Below, one piece after another: positions 47,680-57,068 of a stretch of 64,000 nt of DNA. A program made the translations under genes and the position numbers. The notes beneath the pieces are model-generated. The model saw only the letters and a program-made list of their open reading frames with translations, was not told where the DNA came from and searched no databases. Within the stretch, counting starts at the first letter, position 1, and every line of letters starts with the position of its first letter. The stretch is from Bremerella sp. P1. GTDB lineage: Bacteria; Planctomycetota; Planctomycetia; Pirellulales; Pirellulaceae. The stretch covers positions 3,745,814 through 3,809,813 of the forward strand of contig NZ_CP118164.1 of assembly GCF_028748185.1 (NCBI RefSeq), in the 5' to 3' direction.

Positions 47680-48521
47680 CTACGGGCGATATCGATGCTG
47701 TGTGTGAGCTGATCAACGACTTGTGTGGGATCTGCCTCGACGCATCGAAGTCTTATCTTATTGAAAGCCGCTTAAGTCAAATTGTCGAGAAGCACGGCTG
47801 TACCAGCTACGCCGATCTCGTGCAGAAAGTACGACGCGGCACGGATGTAAGTTTGAAGAATCAGGTTGTGGACGCCATCACGACCAACGAAACTTTGTTC
47901 TTTCGAGACAGCTATCTGTTCGAGGCTTTGCGTCACAAAGCCTTGCCGGAACTGATCGACAGCAAAGAAAAGTCGGCGTTCCCCACGCGTCTCCGGCTGT
48001 GGTCCGCTGCGTGTAGCACCGGGCAAGAGCCGTATAGCCTGGCGATGACCTTGGCAGAAATGATTCCGGACGTGCATCGCTGGGACATTCAGATTCTAGG
48101 CAGCGATATCTCCGATGCGGTGATCGCCAAGGCGAGTCGCGGCTGGTATGCGACCCATGAAATCGAACGTGGTGTATCGCCAGAACGGCTACAGCGTTTC
48201 TTCATTCCCGATGGCAACGGTTGGCGGATTCGCGACGAGATCCGGGCCATGTGCAGCTTCCAGCGACAGAACCTACTTGAGCCGCTCGGGATGTCGGCCC
48301 GCTTTGATATGGTCTTCTGCCGCAATGTGGCGATCTACTTCACCCGAGAAGTACGCCGCGACCTGTTTCAGCGACTCGCGGCGACGATGAGCCCTCAAGG
48401 CTACTTATTTGTCGGAGCCCAGGAATTTCTGGCCGATATCGGTCCTAATTTCGCCCCGCAAAATCACTGTCGCGGGACGTTTTACCGGCCGAATTTGCAG
48501 AACATTCCGGTCTACGTTTAA
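47670..48521 (+). CDS. cheR: Chemotaxis methyltransferase CheR
   Basis: This 283-aa protein has the small N-terminal CheR helical domain, the TNETLFFRD block and a SAM-binding motif (WSAACSTGQEPYSLAMTLAE), followed by ILGSDISDAVIAKA and FDMVFCRNVAIYF. It methylates receptor glutamates using SAM. The start ATG lies inside the cheB end. It is the last gene of the chemosensory cluster. Confidence 0.97.
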   Translation: MPVTTGDIDAVCELINDLCGICLDASKSYLIESRLSQIVEKHGCTSYADLVQKVRRGTDVSLKNQVVDAITTNETLFFRDSYLFEALRHKALPELIDSKEKSAFPTRLRLWSAACSTGQEPYSLAMTLAEMIPDVHRWDIQILGSDISDAVIAKASRGWYATHEIERGVSPERLQRFFIPDGNGWRIRDEIRAMCSFQRQNLLEPLGMSARFDMVFCRNVAIYFTREVRRDLFQRLAATMSPQGYLFVGAQEFLADIGPNFAPQNHCRGTFYRPNLQNIPVYV

Positions 48522-48529
48522 CGCTCGAT

Positions 48530-48579
48530 TCAAGTCGACTACGCCTTGCAGACTGGCCATCAACTCGACTACCTTGCAT
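48530..48579 (+). repeat. Imperfect direct repeat downstream of cheR
   Basis: TCAAGTCGACTACGCCTTGC (from 48530) and TCAACTCGACTACCTTGCAT (from 48560) are near-identical 20-bp units with 30-bp periodicity, lying between cheR and the phosphoesterase gene. Role unknown. Confidence 0.4.
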
Positions 48580-48607
48580 ACTTCACGAAGTCACTGTGAG
48601 GTTGTCG

Positions 48608-49501
48608 ATGTCCAGTTGCCCAGATCGATCGTTTTCAGCAGAGCAAAGCCGTCGCCGGTTTCTGCAAACCGGAGTTCTTTTCATGGCAGGCGCCAGCGCG
48701 AGCCCGGTGCTTGCCCAAGGAGATGAGCCGATGCTGCGGATCGGTTTGATGACGGATCTGCATTACGCGGATAAAAAGCCGGTTGGATCTCGGTATTATC
48801 GCGAAACGCTGCGAAAGATTGCCGAGGCATCCGCGCAGCTTTCTGAAGCCCGCCTCGACTTTCTCGTAGAACTGGGCGACTTCATCGATGCGGCCGATGC
48901 GGTGGACGTCGAACTGGGTTACCTAAAGACAATTGCCAAGCCATTCGCCGAGATCTGCGACGAGCGTCACTATGTATTAGGTAATCACTGTGTCGACACG
49001 CTGACCAAAGAAGAGTTTCTCGGAACGGTCGAGCGAGAGAAGTCGTATTACTCGTTTGATCGCGGCTACTTCCACTTTGTTGTGCTCGACGCTTGTTTTC
49101 GCTCCGATGGCAAACCCTACGGTCGGAAGAATTCGGTCTGGACCGACGCCAATGTCCCGCCGGAAGAACTCGAGTGGTTGGCCGATGACCTCAAGCAAAC
49201 GGACAAGAAGACTATCGTCTTTGCTCACCAGCGACTCGACAACGAAGGGAGTCATGCGGTCAATAACTCGCCTGACGTGCGAAAGATTCTGGAACAGTCC
49301 AACAGCGTGACAGCCGTCTTTCAAGGACATAGCCACGCCAATGACTATCACCAGGTCAACGGCATTCACTACTGCACGCTCCGAGCTATGATCGAAGATT
49401 CAGGGCCAGCGAATAATGGCTTTGCCATCCTGGAAATTGATCGCCAGGGACGCTTGAAGATCGAAGGCTTTAAAAAGCAGGCTAGTTACCAGTGGACGTA
49501 A
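48608..49501 (+). CDS. Tat-exported calcineurin-like metallophosphoesterase
   Basis: This 297-aa protein has a twin-arginine signal (SRRRFLQTGVLFMAGASASPVLA) and metallophosphoesterase motifs: GLMTDLHYAD, VELGDFIDA, VLGNHCVD and VFQGHSHANDYHQ. Two metal ions are expected at these Asp, Asn and His residues. Substrate is unknown; such exported enzymes act on phosphate esters in planctomycete cell-surface loci. GTGAGG six bases before the ATG at 48608 decides the start; a GTG 12 bases earlier is less likely. It overlaps the cupin gene by 10 bp. Confidence 0.92.
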   Translation: MSSCPDRSFSAEQSRRRFLQTGVLFMAGASASPVLAQGDEPMLRIGLMTDLHYADKKPVGSRYYRETLRKIAEASAQLSEARLDFLVELGDFIDAADAVDVELGYLKTIAKPFAEICDERHYVLGNHCVDTLTKEEFLGTVEREKSYYSFDRGYFHFVVLDACFRSDGKPYGRKNSVWTDANVPPEELEWLADDLKQTDKKTIVFAHQRLDNEGSHAVNNSPDVRKILEQSNSVTAVFQGHSHANDYHQVNGIHYCTLRAMIEDSGPANNGFAILEIDRQGRLKIEGFKKQASYQWT

Positions 49502-49818
49502 CTAACCTCTTTCGTGATCTACCGGAATCTCTGCCGGAGGAAGTGTTTCAAACGCTCGTCGAAAGTAGTGGCGTTCGTATCGAGCGGATCATCTCGCAAG
49601 GGCACGCTTCACCGCCGGAGTATTGGTACGACCAGCCGCAAAGCGAATTCGTGGTCCTATTACAGGGATCGGCCCGGCTGCAGATTGAAGGAGAAGATCA
49701 GCCGCGAACGCTCAAGCCAGGCGACGTCGTGAATCTACCTGCCCATCAAAAGCATCGGGTCGAATCGACCGATCCCAATGAGAAAACCGTTTGGCTGGCG
49801 ATTCACTACGGCTCATAA
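49492..49818 (+). CDS. Small cupin-fold protein
   Basis: This 108-aa single-domain cupin has WYDQPQSEFVVLLQGSARLQ and LKPGDVVNLPAHQKHRVEST, with the His of motif 2 conserved and the glutamate/histidines of motif 1 partly replaced. It may bind a metal, but no reaction can be named. The start is a GTG inside the end of the phosphoesterase gene, so the two are probably co-translated. The stop overlaps the convergent aldo/keto reductase gene by 6 bp. Confidence 0.85.
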   Translation: MDVTNLFRDLPESLPEEVFQTLVESSGVRIERIISQGHASPPEYWYDQPQSEFVVLLQGSARLQIEGEDQPRTLKPGDVVNLPAHQKHRVESTDPNEKTVWLAIHYGS

Positions 49819-50700
49819 CGCAGCAACGCGTCGCTGCACTTCTTCCACCATGTCGGCACTTAACGGCCCCTTGTTTGCGGCCGCGATGTTTTCTTCAAGA
49901 TGATCTTCGTTGCACGTGCCCACGATGGTCGTATCGCAGTGCGGGTGAGCCAGGGTAAAACGCAAGATAAACTCGGCCCGCGTCATGTCATCGGTCAACA
50001 GTTCGTCGAGACTAGCGGCCGTCCAGACGTCATTTAGGTTCGGCCGCTGAATCTCAGCATCCGGCCCCCCGTGTGCGATTCCACCTCGAATGATCACCCC
50101 AGCTGCCGCCTGACTTGCAGCCGTGATGATATCGTGATGCTCAGGGGCCAGGCAGGAATAGGGGATCTGAAACGTCTCGAAAACGCCCAGTTCGATCAGG
50201 CTGGGAAGATCAGGTAGCTTGCTCGAGATGCCGATGTGCCGAACCAGGCCCTGCTTCTTGAAGTCGAGCAATTGATCGATCAGGCCGTTCTGCTCAAGCG
50301 TGACTGCGTCACCCCCATGAAACTGCATGAGGTCGACGTAGTCGGTTTCAAGTCGCCGCAAGCTTGTTTCCAAATTGCGCTGAATGACGTCTTTATTCCA
50401 TTCGTGTTTGATCTCGATATGGTCGGCGTGCTGGATGTAGGCACATCCGCACTTGGTCGCCAGGTAGAATTCTTTTCGCCGCGAATGCAGTGCCCTGCCG
50501 ATGCGTTCTTCGGCCTGTCCATAGTCAGGGGCCGTATCAAGGAAATTGATGCCCGCATCGATTACGCGATTCAAAAAACGATGGGCCGCGGCATCCTCAA
50601 CGACACGAACGCCCCAGGTATTTGGGCCACGAAGGCCCATCGTGCCGTAGCCAAGCTGAGTGACTTCTAGCCCCGTGTTTCCTAGTTTGCGTTTGATCAT
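49813..50700 (-). CDS. Aldo/keto reductase
   Basis: This 295-aa TIM-barrel oxidoreductase has the catalytic tetrad Asp, Tyr, Lys and His visible in FLDTAPDYGQAEERIG, LATKCG and VDLMQFHGG, and an NADPH-binding block near AEFILRFTLAHPHCDTTIVGT. It resembles general-stress or sugar-aldehyde reductases (YccK/Gfo-like AKR13 group). Substrate unknown. It ends within the cupin gene and begins 6 bp from the end of the TfoX-N gene, with which it may be co-transcribed. Confidence 0.94.
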   Translation of the reverse strand: MIKRKLGNTGLEVTQLGYGTMGLRGPNTWGVRVVEDAAAHRFLNRVIDAGINFLDTAPDYGQAEERIGRALHSRRKEFYLATKCGCAYIQHADHIEIKHEWNKDVIQRNLETSLRRLETDYVDLMQFHGGDAVTLEQNGLIDQLLDFKKQGLVRHIGISSKLPDLPSLIELGVFETFQIPYSCLAPEHHDIITAASQAAAGVIIRGGIAHGGPDAEIQRPNLNDVWTAASLDELLTDDMTRAEFILRFTLAHPHCDTTIVGTCNEDHLEENIAAANKGPLSADMVEEVQRRVAAL

Positions 50701-50706
50701 GGGACG

Positions 50707-51045
50707 TTATGCGGTGTCTTTGGGAGGAAGCGAGAGAGTGAAATCGACGGCCTGAGTAATCAGGCGGCGTAGGTCATCTTCCCCTTTGAAGCCCTCTTGT
50801 TCAACCACAACCCAGCCACGCATGACTCGGCCAGTCGGAGCAAACTCACGTGTATTGGGTGCTTGCAAAAACTGCTGGTACGCATCGGGACCGACGCGAA
50901 GAATGATGTAATCGTCGCGCACTCCGCAGCAAAGATTGCCGTGCAGCAGGTAGGCGAATCCACCGAACATCTTCTTGCCGGTTAGTCCTTTCCGGCGACG
51001 CAGCAATCGATAGATTCTCGAGGAGATCTCTTCGTTGTATGCCAT
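50707..51045 (-). CDS. TfoX N-terminal domain protein
   Basis: This 112-aa protein has the TfoX-N fold seen in the MFGGFAYLLHGNLCCGVRDDYIILRVG segment and in the RGWVVVEQEGFKGEDDLRRL end. The full competence regulator TfoX is about 210 aa and has a second domain; single TfoX-N proteins are common and of unknown role. It has an ATG start at 51043-51045. It lies in tandem with the aldo/keto reductase gene. Confidence 0.9.
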   Translation of the reverse strand: MAYNEEISSRIYRLLRRRKGLTGKKMFGGFAYLLHGNLCCGVRDDYIILRVGPDAYQQFLQAPNTREFAPTGRVMRGWVVVEQEGFKGEDDLRRLITQAVDFTLSLPPKDTA

Positions 51046-51115
51046 GACACGAACACTGGTGTTGAAAGCGGACGACGTGATTTCATCAGCTTAACCCGTT
51101 CAGACGACAATGTCC

Positions 51116-52603
51116 TCATTCATTTTTCAGGCAATCGTCGGATGATGCGGCCCCGCAGAAGATCGCGTCAAGCCCCTCCCCTGCCCCGCTCTTCACGACC
51201 ACGATCACATGATCGCCTGGGGAAATCGCCGTTTTCCCTTGCGGTGGAATGAATGCGTCATTACGGGCAATCAAGGCAATCGTTGCTCCCTCGGGTAGGC
51301 CCAACTCGCTTACCTTCTTTCCATCGGCAGGTGAACCGGGTTCAATCTTGTAGTCGAAAATCTCTCCGTCGACATGTCGCAGCGAGTAGATTTCCAACTG
51401 CACCGGCGGGCTGCCTGGCATCGGTTCGTCCAAGTCCAACTTCTTCGCGACCCACGGCAATGACCATCCCTGAACCAGCGCCGAGACAACCACAACGAAG
51501 AAGACCACATTAAAGATCAGTTGAGCTTCTTCCAAATCAAACAGCAGTGGAAACGTGGCCAGCGTGATGGGAACAGCTCCTTTCAAGCCGCCCCAACTGG
51601 CCAATGCCATTTCGTTCCAGCGGAAGCGAAACGGCAGCATGCAGACGGCCACGGCAATCGGACGAGCAATCAGGATCAGAACCAGTGCAATCCCCAGGGC
51701 CTTCCAACCGACGGCCAACAAACTACTGGGAAAGCATAGCAGTCCCAGCACTATAAACATGGCGATCTGCGCGAGCCATGCCAGCGCGTTGTGAAACAGG
51801 AGCGTTCCCTTTTTGAAGACAACACGATTGTTGCCGATCACGATTCCCGCAAGGTAGACGGCCAGAAAGCCACTTCCACCAAACTGCGATGCCAGGCCGA
51901 AGGTAATCAGTGCCATTCCAGTAGCCAGCAGCGGATAGAGACCTGCCGTATCAAGGTTTAGGCGGTTGGTCACCCAAACCGCGACGTAACCCAAGGCGAC
52001 GCCGATCATTCCTCCCAAGACCATTTGCTTGACGAAGAGCAGAATCAAACTGCCGCCCCAGGCGACCTCTTTGGTTAAGAGTTCGATGATCCCGACCGTC
52101 AGAAAAATGGCCATCGGATCGTTCGAGCCGCTTTCAATCTCGAGCGTGGAACCGAGTTTGGCAGGCAAGGCAAACCCGCCTGTTCGCAGTACCGAAAAGA
52201 CAGCCGCCGCATCGGTCGAGCCAACGATACTGCCCAGTAGCATGCCGTTGAGCAGTGGGAGACCAAGAATCCAACAAGCGGCCAGGCCAGTTACCAGGGA
52301 CGTGATGAGGACGCCCAGCGTGGCCAGCACCAGCGAGGGTTTCCAGGCCGTCGTAATCGACGCGAACGTGGTGCCCAGGCCACCATCAAACAAGATGATC
52401 GCCAGCGCAAGCGAACCAACGGCGTGCGCTAGTTCGTAGTCTTCGAACTCGATGCCGCCAACGCCTTCGGACCCGGCCAGCATGCCCAGCCCCAAGAAGA
52501 GTACCAGCATCGGAACACCATAGCGGGCCGAGATTTTACTGGTGATCACTCCCAAAAGCAGCAGCGTCCCTGCCACCAGCATCGCTTCGTCAATCCAGAA
52601 CAT
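51116..52603 (-). CDS. Potassium/proton antiporter (NhaP2/CvrA-like CPA1)
   Basis: This 495-aa membrane protein has about 12 hydrophobic helices of the CPA1 fold, with conserved SNDPMAIFLTVGIIELL in the ion-binding region and FDGGLGTTFASI. A C-terminal soluble TrkA-C/RCK-C domain (about 410-485, EIYSLRHVDGEIFDYKIEPG) is typical of CvrA/NhaP2 proteins that release potassium or sodium in exchange for protons. It has an ATG start. A weak opposite open frame inside it was rejected. Confidence 0.93.
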   Translation of the reverse strand: MFWIDEAMLVAGTLLLLGVITSKISARYGVPMLVLFLGLGMLAGSEGVGGIEFEDYELAHAVGSLALAIILFDGGLGTTFASITTAWKPSLVLATLGVLITSLVTGLAACWILGLPLLNGMLLGSIVGSTDAAAVFSVLRTGGFALPAKLGSTLEIESGSNDPMAIFLTVGIIELLTKEVAWGGSLILLFVKQMVLGGMIGVALGYVAVWVTNRLNLDTAGLYPLLATGMALITFGLASQFGGSGFLAVYLAGIVIGNNRVVFKKGTLLFHNALAWLAQIAMFIVLGLLCFPSSLLAVGWKALGIALVLILIARPIAVAVCMLPFRFRWNEMALASWGGLKGAVPITLATFPLLFDLEEAQLIFNVVFFVVVVSALVQGWSLPWVAKKLDLDEPMPGSPPVQLEIYSLRHVDGEIFDYKIEPGSPADGKKVSELGLPEGATIALIARNDAFIPPQGKTAISPGDHVIVVVKSGAGEGLDAIFCGAASSDDCLKNE

Positions 52604-52695
52604 GAATCCTCTTCACTTGCAGATATCCTAGGAAGGCTTCAACTTAACTAGGTAGTGCAAGCAAGGGAAAGGGGATTCCGAGAAGATGGCGGTGG

Positions 52696-54921
52696 CTACC
52701 GCGTTCTTTTCAGCTCAAACTTCTTGCCACTTAAGGCATCCTTAGCGAACTGACCCCAAAACGGAGTGGGCGTATATTTCCAGTCCTCAATCATGATTGG
52801 GGACGCCTTGGGATGAAAACACCAGCCGGTCCAGTGGATATGATGCTTCTGAATGAAGCCGAGCATATCGGGAACCCAGGTATAAGGATCTTCCTGAGCT
52901 TCTGCCGGGATGAAATCCATCTTTTTGATATCGGCACCCACTTCACCCAGGAAGATCGGGTACTTCGCGGCTGCCGGGAGGACTCGCTTTTCCCAATCGG
53001 TATGCCAGTGGTAAGTGTGCCAAGAGTACATGACTCCGTTGCCAGTTGGGTCATCCAACGCGTAGCCTTCGGCGATCCCGGTTAGATCGTTGCACCACGA
53101 CAGACCGCCAGCGATCACGATGTTTTTCGCACCGGTCGAGCGAACTGCGTCCACCAGGGCCTGCATCCCGACCGACTCGAAGCCTTGGTTTTTCTTCTTC
53201 TCTTCGTCGTTCAAAAAGGCAGACTCGTCGGTCCCGCTTTTGGTTCCCACGAAGCCTCCGTTTCGCCAGACTTCCCAGTTGATCCCATGCGGTTCATTCA
53301 TCAGGTCAAATAGCACGGCCGGATGGTTCTTATAGACCGCCGCGCAGTCTTTCCAGAAGTCGACATATTCCTGTTTCGGCGCGCGGTACTTGTGTAAATC
53401 AATCACGACGTAGGCACCACGATTCGCCGCCAGGTTGACGATTCGGTCGATCGTCTCGCGGTACTCCTTGCCGCCATCGTTTTGGTAGTGGCTCTTACCG
53501 TACCAGAATTCGTCCTTGATCGGCACGCGAACACAGTTGGCTTTCCAATCGTCGATTGCAACAACCGTCGATTTGATCTGTTGCTTGTCCTGAGGAAGCG
53601 TCTCCAGGCCACCAGCATTCACGCCTTGCAGCCACACGTCGTTGCCGTCGGTGTCGTGAACGCGATTGCCGACGACTTTCAGCATCTTTGGCCAGTTGGC
53701 TTTGTTAGGTTCTTCCCGCGGGACATGACGGAACTTGGCTTCTTCTTCACGAAGTTTCACGGCAGCCAGCAGAGGTTCTGGGCTGGTTGGTTTCAATTGA
53801 AGGTTGTCGATGTCAAAGGTGCCAGACGCTACCTCAAACAGACTTGGCATCAAGATCACGGTCAAAGCATCTTCAGGAACCAGAAACGACTTGCTCTTCT
53901 CGACCCAGCCATCGGTATTCTTTTGCGTATACGCAGGAGACGGCTTCGAGGAAAGCTTTTTGCCATCGATGCCTTGAAACTCGATCATGATGCGAGCGTC
54001 GTGCCAAGGCATCTTGCCGGTTTTCAGATCAGAAATGCGCTGCTTCCACGTGAGCTCTAACGCGTCGGTCCCAGCAGGAATATCGTACATCCGATACACC
54101 ATCGACAGCTTCCCAGGCTGCGAGGAGTGGATCCGCAGAAACGTATTCTCGCCTTCGGTCTGCCAAGAAAGATCGCCGGACATTTTGCCCCAGGCCGTGG
54201 GAAGTCCCTTGGTCTGCTCCGTGAAATCGCCATTGGGTATGAGCGAGCCCCACTGCTGAAGCATTGCCTGGGCTTTCGCACGTCGCTTGATGGCGTCCGC
54301 TTGTTGCTTCGCAAGCCGCTCTCGGGTTTTTCGTTCCATCTCTTCACGAAGCGGAGCGGGGTCGATCGGTTGCAGCGAGATGTCATCCAGGTCAAAAGTG
54401 CCTGATTCCACGTTGAAGAGGGCCGGCATGAACTTCAGCCAGTAAGCGTTCTCAGGAACCAGAAATTCCGCTTCGCGTTCGACCCAGCCATCGGTATTTT
54501 TGCCGGTCGTTGCGGCACTGGGTGTTGGCGTAACTTTTTGATGCTGATCGTCAATGAATTCGAGCATGATCCGGGCATCAAACCACGAGTTCTTACCCTT
54601 CTTCAAATCGCTGACGCGCTGCTTCCATTTCAGTTTCAATGCACCCAAATTGGTCGGGAGCTTGATCTCCTGGTACAGCATCACCATCTCGCCGGGCTGA
54701 GGACTTTTCAGACGGACGAACCGATTGCCGTCTTCCTCTTCCCAGGTCCCACCTGTTTTGACTCCACCCCAGTCGGCTGGCCAACTTGCGTCGGCATTGG
54801 GTGCTTCAAACGTACCGTTGGGGGCCAGTTCTACGGCGTCATCGGCCGTAGCCGAAGTCGAAAGGATCAGAATGATGGACAGCGCGAATAGAATATTGCT
54901 CAGAAGTCGCGTCGCGAACAT
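52696..54921 (-). CDS. Secreted GH5 glycosidase with two tandem carbohydrate-binding-like domains
   Basis: This 741-aa protein has a signal peptide ([20 protein letters not shown]), two similar jelly-roll domains (about 30-195 and 230-395) separated by a charged coiled stretch (about 195-225), then a GH5 catalytic domain (about 415-735). The two domains share many blocks ([20 protein letters not shown] with [20 protein letters not shown], and NTDGWVE in both). Catalytic Glu about 542 ([13 protein letters not shown]) and Glu about 657 ([11 protein letters not shown]) fit GH5. Likely cellulase or mannanase-type activity on polysaccharide; the exact specificity is not clear. It is followed, 100 bp on the far side, by the FAD protein gene. 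Confidence 0.9.
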   Translation of the reverse strand: MFATRLLSNILFALSIILILSTSATADDAVELAPNGTFEAPNADASWPADWGGVKTGGTWEEEDGNRFVRLKSPQPGEMVMLYQEIKLPTNLGALKLKWKQRVSDLKKGKNSWFDARIMLEFIDDQHQKVTPTPSAATTGKNTDGWVEREAEFLVPENAYWLKFMPALFNVESGTFDLDDISLQPIDPAPLREEMERKTRERLAKQQADAIKRRAKAQAMLQQWGSLIPNGDFTEQTKGLPTAWGKMSGDLSWQTEGENTFLRIHSSQPGKLSMVYRMYDIPAGTDALELTWKQRISDLKTGKMPWHDARIMIEFQGIDGKKLSSKPSPAYTQKNTDGWVEKSKSFLVPEDALTVILMPSLFEVASGTFDIDNLQLKPTSPEPLLAAVKLREEEAKFRHVPREEPNKANWPKMLKVVGNRVHDTDGNDVWLQGVNAGGLETLPQDKQQIKSTVVAIDDWKANCVRVPIKDEFWYGKSHYQNDGGKEYRETIDRIVNLAANRGAYVVIDLHKYRAPKQEYVDFWKDCAAVYKNHPAVLFDLMNEPHGINWEVWRNGGFVGTKSGTDESAFLNDEEKKKNQGFESVGMQALVDAVRSTGAKNIVIAGGLSWCNDLTGIAEGYALDDPTGNGVMYSWHTYHWHTDWEKRVLPAAAKYPIFLGEVGADIKKMDFIPAEAQEDPYTWVPDMLGFIQKHHIHWTGWCFHPKASPIMIEDWKYTPTPFWGQFAKDALSGKKFELKRTR

Positions 54922-55021
54922 GGTGCCTCAAGAATATCTGTTAGGATTGTTCCGGAATGGGAGATGTTGCTCCTTCTCTATTATGTCTCTTGAGGGGAAA
55001 AAGGTTTCAAGTTGTTTGAGA

Positions 55022-55996
55022 CTATCCGGCGATTTTCTTGGCTAAAGTTATTCCGCTGAGCATTGCTCCCTCGACCCTTGCCCCGGAGCACCAATCACCT
55101 GCGATCCCAAGTTTTGACTGGGAGTCCCACAAATGGCCTTCTTCCAGCGGATCGGCCGGAGCACTGTATCGCCAGCGATGACTGGTGACGTTCACAATCG
55201 CACCCAGCGGCAGACCGATAGCGGTGGAAAATGCTTGCAATAACTGGGGGGTGACCTGCTCCGGCGTCTCTTCCAGATGCTCCTTCGACCACTCAGGCGA
55301 AGCATGGAGAACCCAGCACTCCTTGTCCGGATTTCGGCCTGGCTTGCTATTGTTGCGGCAAATCCAACGCAGTGGGTTTTCGTGTACGAAAGCGGCGTCG
55401 TATGAAACGGGGACAGGCTTCTCGAAGTGAATCATCGTCGCCCAGCAGGGATCGAACTGTTGGCGGGCAAGGATCGAGGCAAATGGCGATGCGTCTCCCA
55501 AGATTTCCAGCGACTGTTCAGGCGGTGCGGTACTCACCAGGATGTCATACGGGCCATACTTGTCCCCGTCGGTGGTTGTTAACGTCCAGCCGGCGGCGGT
55601 GTGCTTTGCTTTCGCGATACGTGTGTTCTTTTCCACTTTAAGAAACCTGGCCAGATGTTTGCCTAACGAATTCATGCCCGGCATGGCCACGTAGCGCGGC
55701 GTGGGCTCTCGTTGGATTTTCAAGTCAGGGCGAAGGATGCACACGTTGCCGCGCCACAGCGCGACGATGCTGTCGTCGATCCACTCTTCGAGCATCGGTA
55801 GGACTTCCATGTTGCGTACGGTGAAGTACTGCGCACCGTGGTCGAACGATGCCTCGTCCTGGCCAGCACGACGGGTTGCCATGCGTCCGGAAACACCTCG
55901 CGATTTATCAAACAGGCGAACATCAAACCGAGAGGCCAGCTTGCGCGCACACATAAGTCCTGAGATCCCGGCTCCGATAATCGCGACGCTTGGCAT
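55022..55996 (-). CDS. FAD-dependent amine-oxidase-like protein
   Basis: This 324-aa protein starts with a dinucleotide fold (VAIIGAGISGLMCARKLA) and a DKSRGVSGRMATRR block, then an HGAQYFTVR motif; the C-terminus has the FAD motif GIAGDWCSGARVEGAMLSG. This pattern fits the renalase/COG3380 family of NAD(P)/FAD proteins. It probably oxidises a small molecule in the cytoplasm; substrate unknown. The ATG at 55994-55996 opens the fold directly. Confidence 0.9.
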   Translation of the reverse strand: MPSVAIIGAGISGLMCARKLASRFDVRLFDKSRGVSGRMATRRAGQDEASFDHGAQYFTVRNMEVLPMLEEWIDDSIVALWRGNVCILRPDLKIQREPTPRYVAMPGMNSLGKHLARFLKVEKNTRIAKAKHTAAGWTLTTTDGDKYGPYDILVSTAPPEQSLEILGDASPFASILARQQFDPCWATMIHFEKPVPVSYDAAFVHENPLRWICRNNSKPGRNPDKECWVLHASPEWSKEHLEETPEQVTPQLLQAFSTAIGLPLGAIVNVTSHRWRYSAPADPLEEGHLWDSQSKLGIAGDWCSGARVEGAMLSGITLAKKIAG

Positions 55997-56263
55997 GTGA
56001 GGTCCTGTTGGTGTCAGAAGAGCGGTCTTAGGTAGTGAGTAAGTGATAAGGAAGTGTTGTGGAATAATGTCGAAGTATATCGCAAGGGCGAAACGGAAAT
56101 CGATTTGTCAAGACATTAGTCCGCGGAATGTTCTTGGGAAAACTAATTGACTGGACGCCTTCGGATTTTCATTGGTTTCTCTTGGCGGAAGGTTTAGAAT
56201 CCAAATTAGCGTTTCACTTAGTGAGTTCACGATTCGCGGTCTTATTCCGAGAGGAAGGTAGTC

Positions 56264-57052
56264 GTGGGAGTCTCGCTTTCGATGATCGCCTTGAATCGCG
56301 GTTCCAAGGTTTCTTGGAAGGCGTTCGAGGAAGATCTCGCTTCGTCATGGCCGACGTTGCCATCTCCAACGGATGTGAAAAAGGAAGAGAACACGCTCTC
56401 CTTCGACATTGGGCCCCAGAGTATTGCCATGGGTATGATGCCTGGACCTATCCCTGAGGATAGCTGGGCAGTACCTCAACGACAGACATGGATTTGGCCC
56501 GATGCGGTCGAAAAGCTCCAAGATCACAAGACTCATCTTATTGTTACCGCAGTCGGTGACGCTTCGCCACTGCAGCAGGCACAACTTCTTACCATGGTGA
56601 CCGCTTCGCTCGTGGTTGCCAGCGGTCAGCCAGCTGGCATCCTCTGGGGGGATGCTGGACTCATGGTGTCGCCTGACGTGTTTCGTGACATTGCCTTGGA
56701 GGCGTTACCGAGTGAGTTGCCGCTGTGCATTTGGGTCGCTGTTTTCCTGGGAAAGAACGAGGATGGAACGACGGTCGGTTTCACACGCGGACTGCAGTCG
56801 CTTGATGTGATGGATTTCGTCACCGAAGATGCAACCGATGAGCCGGCCGATCTGTGCGAGCGTTTCTATGGGCTGGCAGATTACCTGCTGGAAAATGGTC
56901 CGGTGATCGAAGATGGGCACACGATCGGGGATGACGCCCAAGAGAGAATTCGCATTTCGTTCGAGCAGTCTCCCTTCGGTCACGAGTGTCCGATCATGCG
57001 TCTGAAGTACACGCCTCGGACAGGGCACTCGCAGTTCGGACTGCACTCGTAG
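56264..57052 (+). CDS. DUF4261 protein
   Basis: This 262-aa protein matches the DUF4261 pattern: the ETWIWPDAVEKLQDHKTH-type block followed by GDASPLQQAQLLTMVTASLV, and a C-terminal part with FYGLADYLLENGPVIEDGHTIG. The family occurs in many bacteria, sometimes near polymorphic-toxin loci, but its function is unsettled. It has no signal peptide. GAGGAAGG seven bases before the GTG at 56264 decides the start. The 267-bp gap upstream shows no other gene. It converges on the XerC/D recombinase gene. Confidence 0.75.
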   Translation: MGVSLSMIALNRGSKVSWKAFEEDLASSWPTLPSPTDVKKEENTLSFDIGPQSIAMGMMPGPIPEDSWAVPQRQTWIWPDAVEKLQDHKTHLIVTAVGDASPLQQAQLLTMVTASLVVASGQPAGILWGDAGLMVSPDVFRDIALEALPSELPLCIWVAVFLGKNEDGTTVGFTRGLQSLDVMDFVTEDATDEPADLCERFYGLADYLLENGPVIEDGHTIGDDAQERIRISFEQSPFGHECPIMRLKYTPRTGHSQFGLHS

Positions 57053-57068
57053 GGCGGTTCGGTTCGCT

